Shown here: piece by piece, positions 34,428 to 43,103 of the stretch | How the letters are laid out: each line of letters opens with the position of its first letter | Position numbering within the stretch: position 1 is the first letter of the stretch | Assembly: GCF_000015825.1 (NCBI RefSeq) | Contig: NC_009051.1 | Coordinates: 186,001-250,000, forward strand | Direction of reading: 5' to 3' | Source: Methanoculleus marisnigri JR1 | Lineage (GTDB): Archaea; Halobacteriota; Methanomicrobia; Methanomicrobiales; Methanoculleaceae | Length of the DNA stretch: 64,000 nt | Translations under genes and position numbers: made by a program | Notes under the pieces: generated by a model | Seen by the model: the letters and a program-made list of their open reading frames with translations, nothing else | Database searches by the model: none | Told to the model about the DNA's origin: nothing

Positions 34428-35405
34428 TTATTTTCTGGTCTGGCCGACCACCATTGCGGGGTCGCCGAGGATCGCCGCCGCATCGAGGACGAGCACCGAT
34501 TCGTCCGTGACGCCCAGGAGGTAACGCTGCTCGATAGGGGTCGTTTCAGGCTCTACGGGGGAGAACTGGTCGGTCGGCCTGATGTAGATGTCCGTGATGT
34601 AGTCCGCAAGGATTCCGAAGGTCACCGTTCCGTCGGAGAGAACGATGACCCGGTTGAGGTCGGTCAGGCCGTGCTTCGGGATCGAGAAGAGTGCGCGGAG
34701 ATCGACGACGGAGATGATCTCTCCCCTGACGGCACAGATCCCGGCGACGAAGTCGGGAACCCCCGGGACCGGGGTGATCTCGTGCATGATGAAGACTTCG
34801 CGGATGTACTGCGTTTTGATGGCGTACTCCCGGTCCGCGAGCCTGAACGTGAGGAGTTCCGAGAACGGGGTCTCGCCGCCCGCCTCCTCTTCCGGCCGTG
34901 CGAACGCCCGCGCCCGTTCTGCGAGGATCTCATCGCCCTTTCCGTCGTCGTAAGGAGGCGCCTCCTCCCCGGTACCGGCCGTGCCCGGGAGGGAGTGCTG
35001 CGCGGTCTCTTCCGCTGCAAGGAACGCGCCGAGATCGTAGATGATGATCTCCTCTTCTTCGGTCAGCAGCATGCCGGGAGGGGAGGTGGCGTCGGTTTCG
35101 GGCGGAAGTTCGACCGGGCTCTCCTGCACCCCCCGTACCCCGTCCGCCCAGAGCGCCACGCATTCCCGGGTGGGGTGAGCGATGATGAGGACGTCGGTTG
35201 GGAGAGGTTGGCGGTCGGCGAGCCCGAGGAGTCTCCGGAGCGAGTAGACCGGGACGGCTCTGCCGTGCAGGTTCATGGTCCCCGCTCCCCCGCGGCGTTT
35301 GCCGGTCTCGGGCTGGAGTTCCACCATGCCGACGACCTGCCGGGTCTCGGCAAGAGGGAGAGCGCAGGTCAGCCCCTCAACGGTAAAGGACAGAAGGTGT
35401 GTCAT
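34428..35405 (-). CDS. CheW-type coupling protein with two CheW domains
   Basis: 325 residues. The first CheW domain (1-140) begins MTHLLSFTVEGLTCALPLAE and includes NLHGRAVPVYSLRRLLGL. The second (180-320) has LTFRLADREYAIKTQYIREV, GICAVRGEIISVVDLRALF and ITDIYIRPTDQF. They are joined by an acidic linker. It links receptor and kinase into one signalling complex. A duplicated CheW may let one protein bridge two partners. First gene of the operon, 130 bp before the MCP gene. Confidence 0.9.
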   Translation of the reverse strand: MTHLLSFTVEGLTCALPLAETRQVVGMVELQPETGKRRGGAGTMNLHGRAVPVYSLRRLLGLADRQPLPTDVLIIAHPTRECVALWADGVRGVQESPVELPPETDATSPPGMLLTEEEEIIIYDLGAFLAAEETAQHSLPGTAGTGEEAPPYDDGKGDEILAERARAFARPEEEAGGETPFSELLTFRLADREYAIKTQYIREVFIMHEITPVPGVPDFVAGICAVRGEIISVVDLRALFSIPKHGLTDLNRVIVLSDGTVTFGILADYITDIYIRPTDQFSPVEPETTPIEQRYLLGVTDESVLVLDAAAILGDPAMVVGQTRK

Positions 35406-35469
35406 GGCGGATCATCGGATGCTCGAAGATTGGTCCCGGGCGAATAAAAGGTTACGGGGGGTGCGCCGG

Positions 35470-36273
35470 TCAGGGCCCGAAGAGGTCGATGCCGGCGTTC
35501 GAGGTTTTGACGGTGACGGTCGGGCCCCCGTTGCCGAGCGTTCCCGAGACCGAGGTTCCCGTCGACTCTTCGAGCCGGAGCATGAGATCGTGAACCGTTA
35601 TCCCGCCGTTCGAGGTGGTGGCGACCACCCGGGCGTCCAGATCCTCTGCGAACCTGAGCGTGATGCCGGCGTTGCTCGACGAAACCGTCACGTCTCCCCG
35701 GACGGCTGAAAGTTCGGCGGTGACTTCCCCGTTCGAGGTCGCGAGACCTGCGATCCCCCCGCAGTCCTCCACGGTGATGCCGGCGTTGCTGGTCGTCGCG
35801 GTGACGTATCCTTCGGCCCCGCGGATCTCGATCCGGCCGTTCGACGTCAGGAGTTCCGTCTCTTCAAGCCGCACCCCCGAGAGTTCGATCCCGCCGTTCG
35901 AACTCTCGATCCTCTGCAGGACGACGGTCGGCGGCAGGGATATCGTGTAGTCGACACTCACCCGCGGGTCGAAGGTGGTGTGCACCGTCTCTACCCTGAG
36001 CGGATCGCCCTCCGTCACCTCGATCCTGACCTTCTCGAGTTCGCCACGGCCGTAGACGGATCGCTTGACCGCCGTGATGCCGACGTCCTCCCCCTCGCGG
36101 ACGTTCACGGCGACGTTCCCGTTGTGGTTGATCACGACGATACCGCTCTCCGGCTCCACCGCGACCGTCCGGTCGAACTGCTCCGTCTCCTCGACGCCCG
36201 GCACCCCGGTGCATCCGGCGATGACGGTGGCGAGGACGGCGAGGGCCAGCACCGCGTATACGGTTCCCTGCAT
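35470..36273 (-). CDS. DUF4097-type secreted lipoprotein
   Basis: 267 residues. A signal peptide with lipobox (LATVIAGC) suggests a membrane-anchored lipoprotein. The remainder is a repetitive beta helix: TSNGRIEIRGAEG, TSNAGITVEDCGG, TSNGEVTAELSAV, SSNAGITLRF, TSNGGITVHD and TSNAGIDLFG, a recurring SN-G/A-I step of about 20 residues as in DUF4097 'adhesin' proteins. Function unknown. Probably monocistronic; its promoter faces the 47-bp array. Confidence 0.85.
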   Translation of the reverse strand: MQGTVYAVLALAVLATVIAGCTGVPGVEETEQFDRTVAVEPESGIVVINHNGNVAVNVREGEDVGITAVKRSVYGRGELEKVRIEVTEGDPLRVETVHTTFDPRVSVDYTISLPPTVVLQRIESSNGGIELSGVRLEETELLTSNGRIEIRGAEGYVTATTSNAGITVEDCGGIAGLATSNGEVTAELSAVRGDVTVSSSNAGITLRFAEDLDARVVATTSNGGITVHDLMLRLEESTGTSVSGTLGNGGPTVTVKTSNAGIDLFGP

Positions 36274-36362
36274 GACCGTTCTCTCTGCTTCGATAGGAGA
36301 TTACCCTTATGTCGGCTTTGTTGAAACCCTCTCCCGGAGGATGAATTATCTCCGGATAATCC

Positions 36363-36440
36363 ATGTCTCACCGACGCACGCGAAGGCGCGAAGAACGCGA
36401 AGTCTGGATGGGTATTGACTGTCTCCCTTCGCGGCTTCGC
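36363..36440. repeat. Left heptamer arm and hairpin of the 47-bp array element
   Basis: Three spaced CGCGAAG heptamers (36377-36402) face CTTCGCGGCTTCGCG (36428-36442). The arms pair around a 25-nt loop. The sequence TCTCACC before them recalls the TCTCACGCGAAG end of the 20.4-kb element. Confidence 0.7.
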
Positions 36441-37427
36441 GGCTCGAAGCCTACGGCTTCTCACGCTCCCGTCCTGTGGACAGTCGCGGCTCGAAGCCTA
36501 CGGCTTCTCACGCTCCCGTCCTGTGGACAGTCGCGGCTCGAAGCCTACGGCTTCTCACGCTCCCGTCCTGTGGACAGTCGCGGCTCGAAGCCTACGGCTT
36601 CTCACGCTCCCGTCCTGTGGACAGTCGCGGCTCGAAGCCTACGGCTTCTCACGCTCCCGTCCTGTGGACAGTCGCGGCTCGAAGCCTACGGCTTCTCACG
36701 CTCCCGTCCTGTGGACAGTCGCGGCTCGAAGCCTACGGCTTCTCACGCTCCCGTCCTGTGGACAGTCGCGGCTCGAAGCCTACGGCTTCTCACGCTCCCG
36801 TCCTGTGGACAGTCGCGGCTCGAAGCCTACGGCTTCTCACGCTCCCGTCCTGTGGACAGTCGCGGCTCGAAGCCTACGGCTTCTCACGCTCCCGTCCTGT
36901 GGACAGTCGCGGCTCGAAGCCTACGGCTTCTCACGCTCCCGTCCTGTGGACAGTCGCGGCTCGAAGCCTACGGCTTCTCACGCTCCCGTCCTGTGGACAG
37001 TCGCGGCTCGAAGCCTACGGCTTCTCACGCTCCCGTCCTGTGGACAGTCGCGGCTCGAAGCCTACGGCTTCTCACGCTCCCGTCCTGTGGACAGTCGCGG
37101 CTCGAAGCCTACGGCTTCTCACGCTCCCGTCCTGTGGACAGTCGCGGCTCGAAGCCTACGGCTTCTCACGCTCCCGTCCTGTGGACAGTCGCGGCTCGAA
37201 GCCTACGGCTTCTCATGCTCCCGTCCTGTGGACAGTCGCGGCTCGAAGCCTACGGCTTCTCATGCTCCCGTCCTGTGGACAGTCGCGGCTCGAAGCCTAC
37301 GGCTTCTCACGCTCCCGTCCTGTGGACAGTCGCGGCTCGAAGCCTACGGCTTCTCACGCTCCCGTCCTGTGGACAGTCGCGGCTCGAAGCCTACGGCTTC
37401 TCACGCTCCCGTCCTGTGGACAGTCGC
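36441..37427. repeat. 47-bp tandem array, 21 units
   Basis: Unit starts run from 36441 to 37381 in steps of 47. Each unit has hairpins GAAGCCtacGGCTTC and GTCCtgtGGAC plus the linker CAGTCGCGGCTC. Two adjacent late units carry CATGCTCC for CACGCTCC; otherwise they look identical. Read on the minus strand it has the same parts as the 68-bp unit, so it is a reversed relative. All three plus frames are open over more than 1 kb only because 47 is not a multiple of 3 and no stop occurs. No spacers vary, so it is not CRISPR. Confidence 0.95.
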
Positions 37428-37480
37428 GGCTCGCACCTACGGTGCTCAAGCTCGCTGCGCTCGCACTTCGCGTGAGACCC
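37428..37480. repeat. Right end of the 47-bp array element
   Basis: GCACCtacGGTGC, the linker CTCGCTGCGCTCGC and CTTCGCGTGAGAC, the last matching in inverted form the GTCTCACGCGAAG end at 20.35 kb. Confidence 0.65.
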
Positions 37481-37547
37481 ACATCACCCGCCTCTATCGG
37501 CAACCGAGTGTTATCCAGGGGTTGTGGAAAGCATTTCAACAGGGCCC

Positions 37548-38384
37548 TTATGTCACGACCGCCCTCTCAAACGTCCGCCGGGCAAGGAGATACATCACCG
37601 CCGCAAAGATCACCAGGTACGCGAACGATCCGAGGACGTCGGCCGTGGTGGAGGTGTAGCGGGCGCCGACGGCGAAGAAATCGCCTCCGAGAGCGAAGTA
37701 GCGGATCCCGTTGACCAGGTGGGTCAGCGGGTTGAAGATCGAGAGCGTCTGTAAAAACGGCGGGAACGCCTGGATCGGGTAGAGGGCGTTCGAGACGAAG
37801 AAGAGCGGCAGGGTGAGAAGCGTGATGATTCCCTGCAGTCCTTCGGGGCTTTCGAGGCGCATCGAGATGGTGGAGGAGAAGAGGAGGAACCCGAGCGAGA
37901 AGACACCGACGAACACGAATATCCCGAGGATCGAGAGGGCGATCCGGGCGGCGGAATACCCCGGGAAGAACTGCACCCCGAGGAGGAGACCGAAGGCCAT
38001 GATGATGGACGCCTGGATGAACGATTTCGTCATCCCCGAGAGGCTGACCCCGAGCATGATGTGCGTCCGGGGCATGGGACTTGCAAGCATCTCCCGCATC
38101 AGCCCCCAGTTCTTATCGAAGAGGAGGCTCATCCCTCCAAAAAGGCTCGTAAAGAGGGTCGTCATCGCGATCACCCCGGCGGCCATGAAGGTGAGGTAGT
38201 CGAGGGGGACGACTCCCGCAGGAGCCGGGATCGACGACGTGAACCGGTCGAAGTTCGAGGACATCGCGATGCCGAAGAAGGCCATCCAGAGCGCCGGCTG
38301 CAGAAGCGACGAGAAGAGCTGCGTCCTGAACCTGACGTACCGGATCATCTCCCGCCAGTAGACGGTAAGGAACTCCCATGCCAT
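37548..38384 (-). CDS. ABC-2 type permease (DrrB-like)
   Basis: 278 residues with about six membrane helices. It starts MAWEFLTVYWREMIRYVR, has the conserved LQPALWMAFFG and the loop MLASPMPRTHIMLGVSLSGM typical of ABC-2 exporters, and ends PLTHLVNGIRYFALGGD before the last helix. It pairs with the ATPase gene 4 bp upstream as a drug, lipid or polysaccharide exporter. Substrate unknown. It ends 68 bp from the 47-bp repeat element. Confidence 0.9.
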   Translation of the reverse strand: MAWEFLTVYWREMIRYVRFRTQLFSSLLQPALWMAFFGIAMSSNFDRFTSSIPAPAGVVPLDYLTFMAAGVIAMTTLFTSLFGGMSLLFDKNWGLMREMLASPMPRTHIMLGVSLSGMTKSFIQASIIMAFGLLLGVQFFPGYSAARIALSILGIFVFVGVFSLGFLLFSSTISMRLESPEGLQGIITLLTLPLFFVSNALYPIQAFPPFLQTLSIFNPLTHLVNGIRYFALGGDFFAVGARYTSTTADVLGSFAYLVIFAAVMYLLARRTFERAVVT

Positions 38385-38388
38385 CCGT

Positions 38389-39339
38389 TCACGCCCCCGT
38401 ATCGCGCAGTTCGCTCCCCGTGTAGTGGACGAAGACGTCGTCCATCGTCGGCTTTTTCAGGTTGACGTTCGAGATCCCGATCCCGGCGCCGCGCACCCGC
38501 TCTATGATCTGCGGGAGGCAGTGGCTCCCGTCTGCCGATATCGTGACCGAGAGGCCGCGGGGCGACTCCGTGACCGACCGGATCTCTTCGATCCCAGAAA
38601 GAGCAGCCCTGGCCTTTTCGTCGTCTTCGGTCTCCAGGTAGACGACGTCCTCGCCGAGGGCGTTCTTCAGTTCGGCCGGGGTTCCGGAGACGACGATCCT
38701 GCCGTGATCGATGATGCTTATCCGGTCGGAGAGCATATCGGCCTCCTCCATGTAGTGCGTCGTTAAAAATATCGTCGTCCCGGTCCCGTTCACCTGCCGG
38801 ATATAGTCCCAGATCCGCATCCGTGTCTGGGGGTCGAGCCCCTGCGTCGGCTCGTCCAGGAAGAGCACCTCCGGCTGGGTCATCAGGCCGCGTGCGATCT
38901 GGAGCCGCCGTTTCATGCCGCCGGAGAGATTCTTCGTCCGTTCGTCCCGTTTGGACTCAAGTTCGACGATCCGGAGCAGGTCGTCGATACGCCGCCGCCG
39001 TTCTTCCCGGGGGATGGCGTAGAGCCGGCCGTGGAACTCCATCGTCTCCCGAACGGTGAGATCCCGGTCGAGCACGTCCTCCTGGAAGACGATGCCGATT
39101 GCCTTTCGGACCTTCCCTGGCTCCCGTGCGACGTCGTAACCGGCCACCCGTACCGTACCCTTCTGGAGGGGGAGGAGGGTTGTCAGGATGTTGATGGTGG
39201 TGCTCTTGCCGGCGCCGTTGGGGCCGAGGAACGAGAAGATTTCGCCGTTTTTGACGGTGAAACTGATGCCGCGAACCGCCGCGAAGTTGCCGAACGCATG
39301 TTCGAGGTCGTGTACCTCGATGATATCGTCCCCTCCCAT
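38389..39339 (-). CDS. ABC transporter ATP-binding protein (DrrA-like)
   Basis: 316 residues. Walker A GPNGAGKST, signature LSGGMKRRLQIARGL, Walker B VLFLDEPTQGLD and the H-loop FLTTHYMEEAD. A C-terminal domain of about 90 residues after the cassette, as in the DrrA daunorubicin-type subfamily. I chose ATG 39339 (MGGDDIIEVHDLEHAFG) because the cassette begins just after it; ATGs at 39375 and 39390 are also in frame. It precedes the permease by 4 bp. Confidence 0.92.
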   Translation of the reverse strand: MGGDDIIEVHDLEHAFGNFAAVRGISFTVKNGEIFSFLGPNGAGKSTTINILTTLLPLQKGTVRVAGYDVAREPGKVRKAIGIVFQEDVLDRDLTVRETMEFHGRLYAIPREERRRRIDDLLRIVELESKRDERTKNLSGGMKRRLQIARGLMTQPEVLFLDEPTQGLDPQTRMRIWDYIRQVNGTGTTIFLTTHYMEEADMLSDRISIIDHGRIVVSGTPAELKNALGEDVVYLETEDDEKARAALSGIEEIRSVTESPRGLSVTISADGSHCLPQIIERVRGAGIGISNVNLKKPTMDDVFVHYTGSELRDTGA

Positions 39340-39686
39340 CGATTGCCATCCGCTCCCGCGCTCTTGTACCTCCATGCACGGTGCCGTCATATCTCCTTTT
39401 CCCTCCCGGGATGCACGAACCCGCACACGGACTCGCGCGATTACCCCCCTCCTCCCTCCGCCGCTTCTCAGGGGTAGCGGCCGGGGCGGCAAATGCATCC
39501 CGGAACCCTTCGGCAGCCGTGCCGCATAGATACCCTGAAATACCAGAACCAGCCATCCATCCTCGGAGACGGCATGTGCGGCAGGTGTTTGCGGACCTGG
39601 AGAGGTGACGAGCGGGTCTGCTACGCGTATAGCGTCGTTCCCGGGGCCGGCGCACCGGAGCACGATGAGCGGGCGGGAGGAGGACG
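39340..39686. other. Intergenic region between divergent genes
   Basis: About 350 bp upstream of both the ABC exporter and the secreted-protein gene. I see no gene or clear repeat. TATA elements are not obvious in this GC-rich stretch. Confidence 0.4.
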
Positions 39687-40181
39687 ATGACCCCGCGCCT
39701 CCGGACGGCCCTCGTCCTTCTCCTCGCGGCGCTGGCTCTCGCCGCGCCGGCGAGTGGACTCGTGGTCGAGAACGCCGACCTGACCCCGGCGGAGGTGAAC
39801 CTCCTCTTCGCGATGCGGGAGTATACTCTGACCTATAACGAGTACGCCGACCGGCTGCCGGGGTGGGTGACCGGGCCGTTTGCGGACGAGACGGTCAACC
39901 TCTACGTCACGTCTCCCGACGGCGTGCTGGTCATGGGGATCACGTTTCACGACAAAAAGGTCATCCAGTTCGACGCGAAGGGCTGCCCGGACCCGATCGT
40001 CACGGTGACCACCGACGTCGCGACGGTGGAGGCAGTCATGGTCTCCGACCGGCCGTTCGACACCTTCCGGGCGGCGATGCAAAACGGCACGGCCACGATT
40101 GAAGGGAACAACCTCCTCGGAATGTTGCGGACGGGGATGGTTCTCTTCGGGTTTCGGGTGATGGACATCCTCGGGATGTGA
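39687..40181 (+). CDS. Secreted protein of unknown function
   Basis: 164 residues. An N-terminal signal peptide (TALVLLLAALALAAPASG) predicts export. The mature part ends in FDTFRAAMQNGTATIEGNNLLGMLR, which resembles the end of SCP2-type sterol-carrier folds, but the match is weak. GGAGGAGG lies before the ATG. The family is unknown to me. Confidence 0.7.
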   Translation: MTPRLRTALVLLLAALALAAPASGLVVENADLTPAEVNLLFAMREYTLTYNEYADRLPGWVTGPFADETVNLYVTSPDGVLVMGITFHDKKVIQFDAKGCPDPIVTVTTDVATVEAVMVSDRPFDTFRAAMQNGTATIEGNNLLGMLRTGMVLFGFRVMDILGM

Positions 40182-40221
40182 CGCCCTCCAAAAAAAAGCG
40201 GTGTTAACGAATTTCCCTCTT

Positions 40222-40422
40222 CTAGAGGCCTGCAAGGCGCATACAGGCTCCGATGGTCAGTCCCGACATGGAGGACGTCGCCGAAAGGACAGCGAGCACG
40301 GCGGCGTTCATCACCGGACCGATCCTGACCGGGGTGTAGGTCGGGTTGCGCTGCAGTCTCCGTACTACCCTGAACGGTTTCGCGGTTGTCGAGATTGGGG
40401 GTTTATACCGTCTGATCCTCAC
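40222..40422 (-). CDS. Small membrane protein of unknown function
   Basis: 66 residues with a GTG start. GGGAGGTG ends 5 nt before the GTG, as good a ribosome-binding site as any here, and is the main reason to call it a gene. The N-terminal 33 residues are basic (RIRRYKPPISTTAKPFRVVR); the rest, IGPVMNAAVLAVLSATSSMS, is one membrane or pilin-like hydrophobic segment, ending CMRLAGL. No family recognised. Confidence 0.6.
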   Translation of the reverse strand: MRIRRYKPPISTTAKPFRVVRRLQRNPTYTPVRIGPVMNAAVLAVLSATSSMSGLTIGACMRLAGL

Positions 40423-40624
40423 ATGAACACCTCCCTGTGCCGGATAACATACCTATTTGAGTGTTGGTTGTTTCTCCAAAAGATAATTTTTGTGGTTTTG
40501 TTTCCCGGCCGGCCGGATACGGCCGCATCCGAGACCCCGACACCGGGTTTTTTGCTGCGGTTTCCGGATCCGGGCCCCGGCCCGCGACAGGTTTATCCGT
40601 TCTCCGGGAGAGGAGACTCTTCCG

Positions 40625-40789
40625 ATGCATCGGTATGCGAAACTCCTTCTCTACGGCATCCTTGCGTTCGCCGTCTTTGCCGGCATCAGTTTCACCCTCG
40701 GTGGCCGGGTGAACTGGGCGCTCGCGGCAGCGACGGCGGTCGGGGTGATGATCGCTTACTTCTTCGCCGCTCCCCGGGGGAAGAGGTGA
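40625..40789 (+). CDS. Small two-helix membrane protein upstream of arginine deiminase
   Basis: 54 residues: MHRYAKLLLYGILAFAVFAG, a short turn, then WALAAATAVGVMIAYFFAAP and a basic end. Two membrane helices. GGAGAGGAG lies 8-16 nt before the ATG. Its stop lies 5 bp before the arginine deiminase start, whose GAGGTGA site overlaps its end, so both are co-translated. Function unknown. Confidence 0.65.
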   Translation: MHRYAKLLLYGILAFAVFAGISFTLGGRVNWALAAATAVGVMIAYFFAAPRGKR

Positions 40790-40794
40790 GCCGG

Positions 40795-42093
40795 ATGGCG
40801 GCGGGCGTGCGGGCGGAGTGGGAGCGGCTCCGGACGGTGGCCGTTCACCGCCCGGGGATCGAGATGTTCTTCGGGCTGCTTGAGCCGTACGCAGCGCTCT
40901 ACGAACGGGCGTTCAGCCGCTACGAGGCGCGGCGGGAGCACGACGCTCTCCAGCGCACGCTCCGGGAAGAGTTCGGGGTCCGGGTGCTCCGGCTCAAGGA
41001 GACGGTTCTCGATGCAGCCGATCGCGACCCGGCGGTGCGTCGGCGGCTCGTCGATTGGGCGCACGAGACCGTCGCCGTCCGGGGCGACGTGAGGGAGGTG
41101 GCGGAGGCCCGGCGGAGTATGGAGCAGAACGCCGATGCCCTGGACTCGCTGCACTTCTTCACCCTCCTGCTCCTGAACCCGGTCATCGACGTGGGCAGGA
41201 GGGGTGCCGCCGGCGGGGTGGACGTCCGGATCCTGGGGCAGGAACCGCTTGCAAACCTCTACTTCATGCGCGACCAGCAGGCAGCGACCGCCCGCGGTCT
41301 CGTCGTCGGCCGCCCGGCAAAGCGGCAGCGGGCAAGGGAGCCCGAGATCACCCGGTTCCTCTGGGAGATCCTCGGCATCCCGATTGCCGGGACAGTGCAG
41401 GCGCCGGGGACGTTCGAGGGCGGCGATTTCATGCCGATGGGGGAGTTCGCTCTCGTCGGCACCGGGGATCGGACGAACCGTGACGGGGCATCCCAGTTCC
41501 TCGGGTTCGCCCCGGGGTTCGACGAGATCGGTATCGTTCACCAGCCGGGCCACCCGCTCATCCCGGGCGACCGGCCCGACCCGATGGTCGACATGCACCT
41601 CGACACCTACTTCAACGTCGCGGGAAGCGGGGTGGTGCTCGGCTCGGAGCGCCTCCTCCGGAGGGCGCGCCTCGAGGTCCGGCACCGGTCGGACGGAGGC
41701 TACGAGCCGTCGGGCGAGACGACGACCCTCTACGACTACATCCGATCGAAGGGATTCTCCGTGATTGAGCTCTCTCTTCTCGAGCAGCTCTCCTACGCCG
41801 CGAACGTCCTCTGCGTCCGTGACGGAAGCATCCTTGCGGTGGAGGGGGAACGGGTGATGCGGACGGTGCTCTCGAACCTGGAGCGGAAGGCCGCCCGCGA
41901 CCCGCAGCGTTACGGACGGCTTTTACGCCACGCAGAGGAAGACTATCGCCGGATACAGAACGGGGGGCACGTCTTTCCGCACAAGCCGGAGTTCTCCCGG
42001 CACGGCATCGAAGTCTGCCCGCTGCACCTCGAGAACCTGACGGGAGGCTACGGCGGCCCCCACTGCATGACCTGCACGCTGGAGCGGGGGTGA
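40795..42093 (+). CDS. arcA: Arginine deiminase
   Basis: 432 residues. It hydrolyses arginine to citrulline and ammonia. The guanidine-modifying fold shows FMRDQQ (substrate-binding Asp/Arg), TFEGGDFM, the catalytic His in DMHLDTYFN and the C-terminal catalytic Cys in GGPHCMTC. It is slightly longer than bacterial ArcA (about 410). Carbamate kinase follows 4 bp later, giving the first and last steps of the deiminase route; ornithine carbamoyltransferase must lie elsewhere. The usual gain is ATP and ammonia. Confidence 0.9.
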   Translation: MAAGVRAEWERLRTVAVHRPGIEMFFGLLEPYAALYERAFSRYEARREHDALQRTLREEFGVRVLRLKETVLDAADRDPAVRRRLVDWAHETVAVRGDVREVAEARRSMEQNADALDSLHFFTLLLLNPVIDVGRRGAAGGVDVRILGQEPLANLYFMRDQQAATARGLVVGRPAKRQRAREPEITRFLWEILGIPIAGTVQAPGTFEGGDFMPMGEFALVGTGDRTNRDGASQFLGFAPGFDEIGIVHQPGHPLIPGDRPDPMVDMHLDTYFNVAGSGVVLGSERLLRRARLEVRHRSDGGYEPSGETTTLYDYIRSKGFSVIELSLLEQLSYAANVLCVRDGSILAVEGERVMRTVLSNLERKAARDPQRYGRLLRHAEEDYRRIQNGGHVFPHKPEFSRHGIEVCPLHLENLTGGYGGPHCMTCTLERG

Positions 42094-42097
42094 CGGG

Positions 42098-43042
42098 GTG
42101 GCGGAAAGAACGGTGGTGATCGCGCTCGGCGGCAACGCCATCCTGCAGCACCGGGAGACCGGGACGGCCGAGGATCAGTTCGAAAACGTCCGAAAGGCGT
42201 CGCGCCGCATCGCAGAGATCGTGGCCGAAGGCTACGCCGTCGCCGTCACCCACGGGAACGGGCCGCAGGTGGGAGACATCCTCCTCCGAAACGAGCTCGC
42301 GAAGGACACCCTCCCGCCGATGCCGCTCGACGTCTGCGGGGCGGAGAGCCAGGGGATGATCGGCTACATGCTCCAGCAGTCGATGCAGGAGGCGCTCCGG
42401 GAGGCCGGGTACGACCGCCCGGTCGCGACGCTGCTCACCCAGACCCTGGTTGACGGCGACGATCCGGCTTTTGAGAATCCCGAAAAACCGATCGGCCCGT
42501 TCTACACGCCGATGCAGGCGAAGAAGCTGCAGGAGGAGAAGGGCTGGCGGATGGTCCGGATCCCGGGGGAGGGTTACCGGCGGGTCGTCCCCTCGCCGCG
42601 CCCGATCGCCTTCGTGGAGGAGCGGGCGATCGCCCGTCTCGTCTCCGCCGGGGCGATCGTGATCGCCGCGGGCGGGGGCGGCGTCCCGGTGGTCGCAGAC
42701 GGTGGAGGCGCCCTCCGGGGCGTCGAGGCGGTCGTGGACAAGGACTACACCGCGGCGTTCCTCGCCCGGCTCGTCGGTGCCGAAGACCTCCTGATCCTGA
42801 CCGACGTCGAACGTGTGGCCTTGAACTACGGATGGCCGGATCAGCAGGAGATCAGCGAGATGACGGTCCGCGAAGCACGGGGCCACCTCGCGGCGGGACA
42901 GTTCCCGCCCGGGACGATGGGGCCGAAGATCGAGGCGGCCGTCGGGTTCCTCGAGACCGGGGGGGAGCGGGTGATCATCGCATCGCTCGAAGAGGCGTCG
43001 GTGGCCCTTGCCGGGCGGGCCGGAACCCGGATCCACCTGTAA
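42098..43042 (+). CDS. arcC: Carbamate kinase
   Basis: 314 residues starting with GTG. Amino-acid-kinase fold: VIALGGNAIL at the N terminus, VTHGNGPQVG, QTLVDGDDPAF, the ATP-site AGGGGVPVV and KDYTAAFLARLVGAEDLLILTDV, and MGPKIEAA near the end. It makes ATP from carbamoyl phosphate and ADP, releasing ammonia and CO2. It is 4 bp after arcA in an energy or nitrogen salvage operon. Confidence 0.95.
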   Translation: MAERTVVIALGGNAILQHRETGTAEDQFENVRKASRRIAEIVAEGYAVAVTHGNGPQVGDILLRNELAKDTLPPMPLDVCGAESQGMIGYMLQQSMQEALREAGYDRPVATLLTQTLVDGDDPAFENPEKPIGPFYTPMQAKKLQEEKGWRMVRIPGEGYRRVVPSPRPIAFVEERAIARLVSAGAIVIAAGGGGVPVVADGGGALRGVEAVVDKDYTAAFLARLVGAEDLLILTDVERVALNYGWPDQQEISEMTVREARGHLAAGQFPPGTMGPKIEAAVGFLETGGERVIIASLEEASVALAGRAGTRIHL

Positions 43043-43061
43043 CGGCCACCCGCCCCAACGC

Positions 43062-43068
43062 TTATATA
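43062..43068 (+). promoter_or_regulatory. TATA box of DUF5518 gene
   Basis: TTATATA lies 36-42 bp before the ATG at 43104. Confidence 0.5.
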
Positions 43069-43103
43069 CCACGTTCCCGAATTCCCGCCGGTGATAAAAG
43101 GAT

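Noticed and set aside
36441-37427. CRISPR array
   Set aside because: Units are contiguous with no unique spacers, and no cas gene is in the window.
36363-37714. Three overlapping plus-strand open frames of 370-414 codons with repeats such as SRLEAYGFSRSRPVDSR
   Set aside because: They are a by-product of the 47-bp array (not a multiple of 3, no stop on that strand); all three frames are equally open and none has a ribosome-binding site.
40201-40794. Long N-terminal extension of arginine deiminase
   Set aside because: The open frame runs 198 codons upstream, but ATG 40795 has GAGGTGA just before it and begins the family sequence.
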